The notes under the pieces: model-generated
Databases searched by the model: none
What the model saw: only the letters and a program-made list of their open reading frames with translations
What the model was told of the DNA's origin: nothing
Part shown: in pieces, positions 17,080-22,558 of the stretch
Layout of the letters: each line of letters opens with the position of its first letter
How positions within the stretch are numbered: the stretch's first letter is position 1
Translations under genes and position numbers: made by a program
IMG/VR virus record: IMGVR_UViG_3300005600_000064
Coordinates: 1 to 31,362 of that record
Strand: one strand, 5' to 3'
Source of the DNA: a virus
DNA length: 31,362 nt

Positions 17080-17116
17080 AGAAAAAAGGGCCGCAAGCAT
17101 CCCGCTTCCAGCCCTT
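17080..17116 (-). terminator. Possible rho-independent terminator before capsid gene
   Basis: On the minus strand AAGGGC...GCCCTT encloses an inner GAAGC/GCTT stem and is followed by TTTTTTCTT. It follows the small exported-protein gene (stop at 17153) and precedes the capsid gene; it may isolate the inserted region from the capsid. Confidence 0.5.
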
Positions 17117-17152
17117 CAGAATTCTATGTCAAACGATTGGTGACGGTGCTTA

Positions 17153-17464
17153 TCAGGTGCACTGCCAGGAGTGGCTCACAGGTTTTATCTCCAGTGTGGT
17201 GCCATTATAGACATGATCGCCGCCGAGCGTTTTGTCACCGTTAAGCTTCCGCCCGCCCTTGACCAACTCAAATTTCTTCATCTCAAGATTGAACTTTTCA
17301 GAAACCATTCGTTTCACTGAACAAACAGATGCCTCATCAAGGTCACCAGTCTTAATTCTTTCCTTCAGCTCGCCAAAGGCCACATAGACAAAGTCGCTCG
17401 AGCCCGCAGCCACAGGGCCTGCCATCACCGCAGCAAGTGCCGTCGTCAAAACCAGTCTTTTCAT
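17153..17464 (-). CDS. Small exported protein with ubiquitin-like half
   Basis: The 103-residue protein has a signal peptide (about residues 1-20, ending AGPVAAG). Its second half aligns with ubiquitin without gaps over about 46 residues: 'VKRMVSEKFNL' with 'VKAKIQDKEGI', then L, GG(R/K), L, TL, V and 'TTLEI' at the same spacings as ubiquitin's L, AGK, L, TL, I and 'STLHL'. I aligned this by eye. The C-terminus (SHSWQCT) lacks a Gly-Gly, so conjugation is not expected. Two cysteines in the mature part could form a disulfide. It has an AAGGA site, and its upstream region contains a degenerate LexA-type site shared with the divergent gene at 17607. A beta-grasp fold is inferred; function unknown. 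Confidence 0.65.
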   Translation of the reverse strand: MKRLVLTTALAAVMAGPVAAGSSDFVYVAFGELKERIKTGDLDEASVCSVKRMVSEKFNLEMKKFELVKGGRKLNGDKTLGGDHVYNGTTLEIKPVSHSWQCT

Positions 17465-17517
17465 TTCCCCATCCTTTTCTCGGTTGCGATAAGCCTTGAC
17501 CCTAGCGGGAGAAAAAT

Positions 17518-17532
17518 GAATTGTAAATGAAC
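17518..17532. promoter_or_regulatory. Degenerate LexA-type site
   Basis: GAATTGTAAATGAAC is GAAC-N7-GAAC with one mismatch (on the minus strand GTTC-N7-ATTC). It lies 14 bases from the perfect box at 17547, between two divergent genes, so it could be a second operator serving the minus-strand gene. Confidence 0.35.
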
Positions 17533-17546
17533 AACCTAAGCGATAT

Positions 17547-17561
17547 GTTCACTTTTTGTTC
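17547..17561 (+). promoter_or_regulatory. LexA (SOS) box, copy 1
   Basis: GTTCACTTTTTGTTC is a perfect GTTC-N7-GTTC direct repeat, the operator bound by LexA in alphaproteobacteria. It is 45 bases upstream of the ATG at 17607 and overlaps a possible -10 (TATGTT at 17545). Confidence 0.75.
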
Positions 17562-17606
17562 ATATTGAAAACCGCACCATCCTGCTCAAAAGGAAAGGAC
17601 TCGACC

Positions 17607-18356
17607 ATGCGTTTTATCAGTGGCTTGATTTGCGGCCTTCTGGCATCTGCCAGCATCTTGGCTTTGGCAAATGATGACGAGAGCATTGTGGCGGAAAACT
17701 GGAACCGCGACTGGGACTATCCCTGGTCTTCTGCCGACGGCAATCCCAAGCTGGGCAATGAATCAGTCGTTCCGTTTCCGAGCCCCAATGAAGGCGACGA
17801 TTATCCCTACCTAGATCTAGTGGAAAGCAACCCGCTCCTTGAACTGAGCAGGAATGACATCAAATCTGTATGCATTTTTGGGTATTCTGGCGAGAACACA
17901 CCAATCTTTTCGACAGAAATATTCCTGACCCCGGATGCCCGTCAGCGCGTGGCGGATATCCTTGCCTCAAAAGACGGCGTCGAGGTCGCTTTCCGCTGGC
18001 TCGGAATTGAGGTCAACGCCTTCACCGTAGACGCCCGCAAACTGGAATATTTCAAGGAATTCGCAGACATTTATCCCGGCGCCCTCGATTGGAAGGAAAG
18101 AACATCCTCATTGGAAAATGAAGAGAATTACGCCTACTTGGACTTGGCCGATCTGTCCTTTTCATCCGGCCCGTCGTCCCTTTATATGGGTTATTATATC
18201 ACCAAGATCTTATCCGGCACCAATGAGCTTGAAGCTTGCGAGCATGGCAAGCCCCCTCATGAAATACCGGGCTACACAGAGCATCTTGAACTCTGGACCA
18301 AAACCAAAGAAATGTACGCCAGCGGCAAGATGAAACGTTATGGGTATGACTATTAA
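17607..18356 (+). CDS. Exported protein, SecDF P1-head-like family, paralog 1
   Basis: The 249-residue product has a signal peptide or anchor (residues 1-19, 'RFISGLICGLLASASILALA') and an acidic mature part. A central section 'DIKSVCIFGY', then 'STEIFLTPDARQRVADILAS' and 'VEVAFRWLGIEVNAFTV', matches the pattern of the other two plus-strand paralogs and resembles the SecDF P1 head (strand - helix with R.AD - strand - 'G..V'). A late Cys ('LEACEHG') is conserved in the family. The ATG at 17607 has an AGGAAAGGA site. It is under a LexA-type box, so SOS induction is predicted. It ends 21 bases from the stop of the displaced protease end on the other strand. Confidence 0.75.
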   Translation: MRFISGLICGLLASASILALANDDESIVAENWNRDWDYPWSSADGNPKLGNESVVPFPSPNEGDDYPYLDLVESNPLLELSRNDIKSVCIFGYSGENTPIFSTEIFLTPDARQRVADILASKDGVEVAFRWLGIEVNAFTVDARKLEYFKEFADIYPGALDWKERTSSLENEENYAYLDLADLSFSSGPSSLYMGYYITKILSGTNELEACEHGKPPHEIPGYTEHLELWTKTKEMYASGKMKRYGYDY

Positions 18357-18376
18357 TAGCCCATTATCGCGCCCAC

Positions 18377-18720
18377 TCAATATCTACAGAAACCCGTTGA
18401 GGGATTGATGGCGCCCGACCGCTTCCAAGATGACCAATGCCGGTTCAGGGACAGGCCTATTTTGCTCAGATTTTTCGTCTCACAAAGCAATCGTTGACGT
18501 TTGTACTCTATATTGGCGACCATCTGACTAATCGAACCAGCTTCAGGGGATGCAAACCCCTTGGCCGTGATGGCCTTCGCGCGGGAGCGGGAGAAGCCCT
18601 GTTCCCGCAGGAAGCGCTCAAAGTCACGCGGGGTTTCAAGATTGGCGCCCGCTGATTTCACGGTGGATACGCGGGCAAGTTCATTGGCTGGGAAAGTCAC
18701 GAGGGAAATCTCCATCAATT
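18377..18720 (-). pseudogene. Displaced 3' end of a prohead protease gene, copy 1
   Basis: The frame encodes 'LMEISLVTFPANELARV', then 'LETPRDFERFLREQGFSRSR' and 'AKAITAKGF', the same residues as positions ~139-184 of the intact protease, followed by a different, ordinary-looking C-terminus ending in FCRY. The catalytic His and Ser regions are absent, so it is not a functional protease. Homology to the intact gene starts abruptly at about 18720; upstream DNA is the SOS-box region of the next plus-strand gene. Its linker residues (STVKSAGAN) match copy 2 and not the intact gene (TGVKSTDYQD), so it comes from another protease allele. Confidence 0.8.
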
Positions 18721-18772
18721 CTTTTTCGCAATTGCGTAGAAACAACCATTGCGGTACGTTCACTTTTTGTTC
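18629..18772. repeat. Long direct repeat, copy A (protease junction plus SOS box)
   Basis: About 145 bases are nearly identical to 19757-19904. The repeat spans the protease fragment, the unrelated segment with TTGCGTAGAAACAACCATTG and the LexA-type box. It shows that whole cassettes were duplicated or share an origin. Confidence 0.85.
18758..18772 (+). promoter_or_regulatory. LexA (SOS) box, copy 2
   Basis: GTTCACTTTTTGTTC, identical to copy 1, overlaps a possible promoter TTGCGT-N17-TACGTT (18732-18760) and lies 56 bases before the ATG at 18829. Confidence 0.75.
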
Positions 18773-18828
18773 ATTTGCCGTATGCAACGGTGTCGGCATT
18801 GATCATTTGCTACTCGGGGGGGAAGTCT

Positions 18829-19491
18829 ATGTGGAAATATCTGGCCGGCATGGCATCAGGAATTATTCTCCTGCCCTTGGCCCTGTATCTGTTTTTGTCT
18901 CCGAAAGCATTCTGGCAATCCTATCATTACATCACGGACGACATCAGCCTCTATTGGGATGGTTCTGATGTCATGAGCACCTATACCTATGCCTTGGGTG
19001 AAGATTACAGCGACGACCCCAGCAGGTTCGAAACCGACACCCTCCAGTTGATGGAAAACACCCCGATCGAAACGCTGGAAGCAACAGATATCAAGCGTGT
19101 CTGCCTCGTCCCCACTTGGAACGGGGAAGACTTTTTAGCCAATTATTATGTCCAGGTGTTTCTCGCACCCGAGGCCAAAACCCGGATTGCTGATCGATTG
19201 GCCACAAAAGCGGGTAAACAGTTTTCTTTCCGTCTCAAAGGTACGGAACTATCCAGTTTCATCTTGGCCGCAGACCTGCTGCAGGGCTTTGCCAATGACA
19301 AATTGCCCGACAATGTAAACAGCGATTTCGAATTCACGGTACCGGAAGGTGCCACAATAGCGGGGCTTTATTATGCTCACACCCTTGCAGGCGGCAAGGA
19401 TCTGGAGATGTGTGAGCCTACAGACAGCCTTGATATGATCCCCTACTATCGGGACTTTGTGGAAACCATCAAACGCTCCCGCCAGGAATAG
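18829..19491 (+). CDS. Membrane-anchored protein, SecDF P1-head-like family, paralog 2
   Basis: The 220-residue protein has an N-terminal membrane anchor ('MASGIILLPLALYLFL', about residues 7-22) and a large outside domain. The section 'DIKRVCLVP', 'YYVQVFLAPEAKTRIADRLA' and 'QFSFRLKGTELSSFILAADL' aligns with paralog 1, and the SecDF P1-head pattern is clearest here, including a closing 'AGLYYAHTLAGG'-type helix. A late Cys ('EMCEP') is shared. The ATG at 18829 has a GGGGGGAAG site; a TTG start 18 codons upstream overlaps the operator region and is rejected. A LexA-type box predicts SOS control. It ends before a hairpin/pseudoknot-like sequence. Confidence 0.75.
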   Translation: MWKYLAGMASGIILLPLALYLFLSPKAFWQSYHYITDDISLYWDGSDVMSTYTYALGEDYSDDPSRFETDTLQLMENTPIETLEATDIKRVCLVPTWNGEDFLANYYVQVFLAPEAKTRIADRLATKAGKQFSFRLKGTELSSFILAADLLQGFANDKLPDNVNSDFEFTVPEGATIAGLYYAHTLAGGKDLEMCEPTDSLDMIPYYRDFVETIKRSRQE

Positions 19492-19496
19492 GAATT

Positions 19497-19542
19497 TGCC
19501 GCCAATCTCAAGGGTAAAAAACCGTTGGCGGCAGCCCTGAGA
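19497..19542. other. Pseudoknot-like or terminator structure
   Basis: TGCCGCCAA (19497) pairs with TTGGCGGCA (19525), and TCTCAAGGG (19506) pairs with CCCTGAGA (19535) with one bulge. The order stem1, stem2, stem1', stem2' is that of an H-type pseudoknot. It sits between two convergent genes and may act as a shared terminator; no U-run is present. Confidence 0.35.
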
Positions 19543-19546
19543 TATA

Positions 19547-19850
19547 TCAACGAAAAGCGAAGGTCACTTTCACTTCGTCAATCCCGCTTGATTTGCCACG
19601 AATGCTGATTTCCTGCATGCCCTCGGCAATGGCGAATTCGTTTTGGGCACCGTTGCCGTTCGATTGCCACCTTCCGATCTTCGGCCCTGTCGGAGAAACA
19701 TAGTCGACCTCAAGAAACACCGGCCCTTTAAAAGGATAGCGGGAAACGTTCAAAGTCACGCGGGGTTTCAAGACTGGCGCCCGCTGATTTCACGGTGGAT
19801 ACGCGGGCAAGTTCATTGGCTGGGAAAGTCACGAGGGAAATCTCCATCAA
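19547..19850 (-). pseudogene. Displaced protease 3' end, copy 2, with extra domain
   Basis: From about 19850 to 19752 the minus strand encodes 'LMEISLVTFPANELARV' and 'LETPRDFERF' in frame, then the frame closes at 19728. The frame shifted by +1 continues to 19547 as about 70 beta-rich residues ('GPVFLEVDYVSPTGPKIG', 'EISIRGKSSGIDEVKVTFAF'). So the protease fragment and the C-terminal domain are out of frame with each other: either a frameshifted fusion or a fusion point inside the repeat. The catalytic part is missing. The second domain is of a similar style to the 134-residue protein at 22559. Confidence 0.7.
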
Positions 19851-19904
19851 TTCTTTTTCGCAATTGCGTAGAAACAACCATTGCGATACGTTCACTTTTT
19901 GTTC
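19757..19904. repeat. Long direct repeat, copy B
   Basis: Second copy of the ~145-base repeat at 18629-18772, differing at only a few bases. It carries the same protease fragment border and LexA-type box. Confidence 0.85.
19890..19904 (+). promoter_or_regulatory. LexA (SOS) box, copy 3
   Basis: GTTCACTTTTTGTTC again, overlapping TTGCGT-N17-TACGTT, 47 bases before the ATG of a 35-residue membrane peptide at 19952. Confidence 0.75.
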
Positions 19905-19951
19905 GATATGTTTTGGACCAAAGAGCTGAACCAACGTTACGGGGGAATACA

Positions 19952-20059
19952 ATGAAGCACTTTATTCTCCGCTTCCCGGCCGGATGCATTGCCATTGCTG
20001 TGATCATGACTTCTGGCCTGTGGCGATTGGCTCCGGCAAGAAAAATTTGGTGTAAGTAA
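19952..20059 (+). CDS. 35-residue membrane peptide under SOS box
   Basis: ATG at 19952 follows a GGGGGAA site and encodes a basic, single-span peptide ('MKHFILRFPAGCIAIAVIMT' then a Trp/Arg/Lys-rich end). In position it corresponds to the anchor of the paralogous plus-strand proteins, so it may be a truncated relative. It could also be a true small membrane protein: SOS-induced inner-membrane peptides such as SidA of Caulobacter inhibit cell division. The sequence itself does not decide between these. Confidence 0.5.
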   Translation: MKHFILRFPAGCIAIAVIMTSGLWRLAPARKIWCK

Positions 20060-20093
20060 ATATGCTCTGCGGTGCAATTAGAAGGAACCCAAT

Positions 20094-20228
20094 ATGGAGA
20101 AGAAGGACGCCGATAAAAAAGAACTGACCTTTGGCATCGCCCGCGTAAACCCATTCGCCCGGGGCTGGGTGAACGGTGCCATTATCGTCATCATCTATTA
20201 TGAGTTCTTCGCTGACTGCGCCTGCTAG
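20094..20228 (+). CDS. 44-residue membrane peptide, overlaps protease stop
   Basis: ATG at 20094 has a GAAGGAA site and encodes a charged N-terminus (MEKKDADKKELTF) and one membrane segment ('GWVNGAIIVIIYYEFF') ending DCAC. Its TAG overlaps the protease TAG on the other strand: the palindrome CTAG (20225-20228) serves as stop for both genes. It probably forms an operon with the 35-residue peptide gene. No family recognised. Confidence 0.55.
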   Translation: MEKKDADKKELTFGIARVNPFARGWVNGAIIVIIYYEFFADCAC

Positions 20229-21385
20229 GAAACGGAAATTTCAAACCGCTCTTCACGGCGCGGCGCACCATCCATCGGGCGCTGTAAACCGCGGGGTTCT
20301 TGCCCTTTATGGTATGTAAGCGTGTATGAAATTCTTTTATCCACAACCAAACGACCCGCTGCTGTGCGCCAGTCGTCAAGATCAAACGGATTGAAACCAT
20401 CTTCGCTTGGGGTCGCCTTCTCGATCTCGGTCAGGGCCTTAAATTCATTTTGCCACAGCTCAATTTGACGCTGTTCATAGCGGCGACCATTCCAGGCCCA
20501 ATAGGTAATGACACAGTCGAAATAGGCATGCCGGTGCGGCGGTTTTACCTTAAACCGGGTGCGCCCTTTCGGCAGACCTGGGAACAACCAATTATCAGGG
20601 TTTGTCGAAGGACGGTTCAACAGCCCACGGGCAACCCGACCGGGCAGCAATCGCACCACCGCTGCCCCATATCCCTTCACTTCACGTCCTGCTTCACCGA
20701 GACCGGCAGCAATACCGTCCAAAAGCCTCTCGCGAGAGCAAAGGATCTGCGATACAGCCTCCGCGACATCAAGTTCCTTGCCGCCGTATAGCCGACTGCC
20801 ACCAAAACCCTTGGCCGTGATCGCCTTGGCGCGGGACCGGGAGAAGCCATGCGCGCGCAGCATGCGCTCAAAATCGCGCGGGGTTTCAAGGTCTTGATAG
20901 TCGGTGGATTTAACGCCCGTCACCCGCGCCAGCTCATTGGCTGGGAAGGTCACGAGGGAAATCTCCATCAGGTCTGCTTTGGTGATTGTACGGGTGCCGG
21001 TCGCGGCATTGCGGGAGGCTTCGCGGGTCACGAACCCGATCGAAAGCCCATCAAGCGCCCCCATTTTGAGTAACTCATAAGCCTCGCGCCCCCGCCCTTC
21101 CATCGACAGGCGGCCCTTCACATAAAGGCCCTTCTTGTCCTCGCGCACCACATCGAACCGGCCGATGGGTTCCTTGGCGTTATGCTGCCAGAGCAGCGCA
21201 GGCATGCGGCCTTTCAGGCTTTCGCTGAACGCGCCGCGGGATACCACATCGCCGTCCCGGTCCAGGTTGCCAAAAATGGCGCCATATCCTTCGAACGTGC
21301 CGTTCTCACCGCCGGCGTCACCGGCAGCTTTCAGTTCAAGCGGGACAGACGTCACCTCACGGGTCATCGTTTGGCTGGTCGCCAT
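20225..21385 (-). CDS. Prohead protease (HK97 family) with long C-terminal extension
   Basis: The 386-residue protein cleaves the capsid scaffold segment during head maturation. Residues 1-~150 have the family motifs: 'FEGYGAIFGNLDRDGDVV', the catalytic His in 'LLWQHNAKEPIGRF' (about 68) and the catalytic Ser in 'LDGLSIGF' (about 115), with 'MEISLVTFPAN'. The usual protein ends near residue 190-230. Here about 200 further residues follow: a helical part and then a basic, beta-rich domain ('RFKVKPPHRHAYFDCVITYW', 'RISYTLTYH') ending FEISVS. The ATG at 21385 has an AAGGAG site and is preferred to a start seven codons upstream. Two displaced 3' ends of related genes lie downstream. Confidence 0.85.
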   Translation of the reverse strand: MATSQTMTREVTSVPLELKAAGDAGGENGTFEGYGAIFGNLDRDGDVVSRGAFSESLKGRMPALLWQHNAKEPIGRFDVVREDKKGLYVKGRLSMEGRGREAYELLKMGALDGLSIGFVTREASRNAATGTRTITKADLMEISLVTFPANELARVTGVKSTDYQDLETPRDFERMLRAHGFSRSRAKAITAKGFGGSRLYGGKELDVAEAVSQILCSRERLLDGIAAGLGEAGREVKGYGAAVVRLLPGRVARGLLNRPSTNPDNWLFPGLPKGRTRFKVKPPHRHAYFDCVITYWAWNGRRYEQRQIELWQNEFKALTEIEKATPSEDGFNPFDLDDWRTAAGRLVVDKRISYTLTYHKGQEPRGLQRPMDGAPRREERFEISVS

Positions 21386-21500
21386 TTGTTGCTCCTTCTT
21401 GCGCACTGGACAGGCCCTCGGCCTGCTGCTACGACTTTTTGACTGAGAGGCGCCCCAAAGCTGATAATCACAAGGCGCCCTGTTTGCGAGGAAAACTGAA

Positions 21501-21776
21501 ATGTCTGATCAACAACCCCGGATGCCCCACAAGGCAGACCCAACAAGGCTTGCCAAATACCGGGCCTGGCTGTCTGTTGTCGCGCTGCTCGTTGCCGCCA
21601 TTTTCGGCACGCTGGCCATGGGGTCCTTCGCGGCAGGCGAAGGGCTGGCGGGTGAAAACGGCATGGACCATGTTGGCCGCGTCATCATCACCTTCAACAT
21701 GGTGGGCATTGTGCTTTTCGGCTTCGCCGCTGCCGCGCTTTATCTGGCCTGGCGCTTCCGCCCCGGCGGGGATTAG
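21501..21776 (+). CDS. Small two-span membrane protein (unknown)
   Basis: The 91-residue product has two hydrophobic segments ('LSVVALLVAAIFGTLAM' and 'IITFNMVGIVLFGFAAAALY') separated by a Gly-rich loop with an acidic residue. An AGGA site precedes the ATG. It is inserted head to head with the protease gene and in the same direction as the SOS-box gene downstream. No LexA-type box is seen before it. Family not recognised. Confidence 0.65.
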   Translation: MSDQQPRMPHKADPTRLAKYRAWLSVVALLVAAIFGTLAMGSFAAGEGLAGENGMDHVGRVIITFNMVGIVLFGFAAAALYLAWRFRPGGD

Positions 21777-21808
21777 GCGTGAGAATTAGCCCACGCGATC
21801 TTATGCTT

Positions 21809-21816
21809 GCTATAGT
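21809..21816 (+). promoter_or_regulatory. Extended -10 promoter before paralog 3
   Basis: TGCTATAGT at 21808-21816 is an extended -10. The LexA-type box lies 17 bases further, within the expected start of the transcript, where bound LexA would block transcription. Confidence 0.45.
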
Positions 21817-21832
21817 TGTCACGTCGAGATAA

Positions 21833-21847
21833 GTTCTTATTTTGTTC
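21833..21847 (+). promoter_or_regulatory. LexA (SOS) box, copy 4
   Basis: GTTCTTATTTTGTTC keeps the GTTC-N7-GTTC rule with a different spacer, so it is not part of the long repeat. That independent conservation supports function. It is 22 bases before the ATG at 21870. Confidence 0.7.
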
Positions 21848-21869
21848 TCAAAACGGCACGGGGCTCATC

Positions 21870-22550
21870 ATGGGCATCAAACTGTTGGCCAGCTTCCTGA
21901 CGGGGCTCATCCTTGGGCCTCTGGCCCTCTATTTCATCATCCTGCCATTCCCCATCCGCAATGCCATTTATGTCGAATATGAACCCGGCCCCATATCCGG
22001 CGCCGGAGGCGGCATGAACTTCCAATATGGCAGCGAATTCGCCCGCAACCCTGATGGTTCAGCGTTCGAGAAGGGCACCTTCTATCTGATGGCCCCTGAA
22101 GCCCTGGCCCCGACTGGCCTGAGCGAAGTCAAATCCGTCTGTGTGGAAGCCGCGTCATCCCACACGAGCAGGGATGGGCCCGCACAGTTGGATATCGCCC
22201 TCTCCTTCAAGGCTGAGGCAATCCAGCGCTTCACCGAAGCAACTGACCCGCTTACCGACGGCCCACTTTTACTGATGCTGGATGGCTATGTGATTGGCGG
22301 CGCGCCCCAGACCCGGTATCCAGATGGATCACCTGCATGGGATGCAACACTGACCTTTTCACGGCACAATATTGATGCCCTGGCACTGTTCACAGAGGCG
22401 CTTTCCCCCCTTGATCCATTAAAGCCGTGCGACCTGACGCCCTACGGTGTGGAAGACCCCAACACCGTCATCGAGCCCGAAGCTCTGGCCGACTTCAAGG
22501 CCTGGACAAACGCGCACAAGGAGGCATGGAACAACACCCCCTGGTGGTGA
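21870..22550 (+). CDS. Membrane-anchored protein, SecDF P1-head-like family, paralog 3
   Basis: The 226-residue protein has the anchor 'FLTGLILGPLALYFIIL' (about residues 7-24), close to that of paralog 2. Downstream, 'EVKSVCVEA', then 'AQLDIALSFKAEAIQRFTEA' and 'PLLLMLDGYVIGGAP', follow the same order as in paralogs 1 and 2; 'LLMLDGYVI' is particularly like the SecD head ('IVLDG.V'). A late Cys ('LKPCDL') is shared. The start at the ATG next to the anchor is supported by paralog 2. Ends 8 bases from the stop of the convergent gene at 22559. Confidence 0.75.
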   Translation: MGIKLLASFLTGLILGPLALYFIILPFPIRNAIYVEYEPGPISGAGGGMNFQYGSEFARNPDGSAFEKGTFYLMAPEALAPTGLSEVKSVCVEAASSHTSRDGPAQLDIALSFKAEAIQRFTEATDPLTDGPLLLMLDGYVIGGAPQTRYPDGSPAWDATLTFSRHNIDALALFTEALSPLDPLKPCDLTPYGVEDPNTVIEPEALADFKAWTNAHKEAWNNTPWW

Positions 22551-22558
22551 CATGCCCA

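Noticed and set aside
17556-17606. Longer TTG start for paralog 1
   Set aside because: It would begin inside the LexA-type box; the ATG at 17607 has a strong ribosome site and places the signal peptide at the N-terminus.
18720-18799. Start of the displaced protease fragment at 18799 as a true gene start
   Set aside because: These codons come from the SOS promoter DNA of the opposite gene, no ribosome site is present, and homology to the protease begins only at about 18720.
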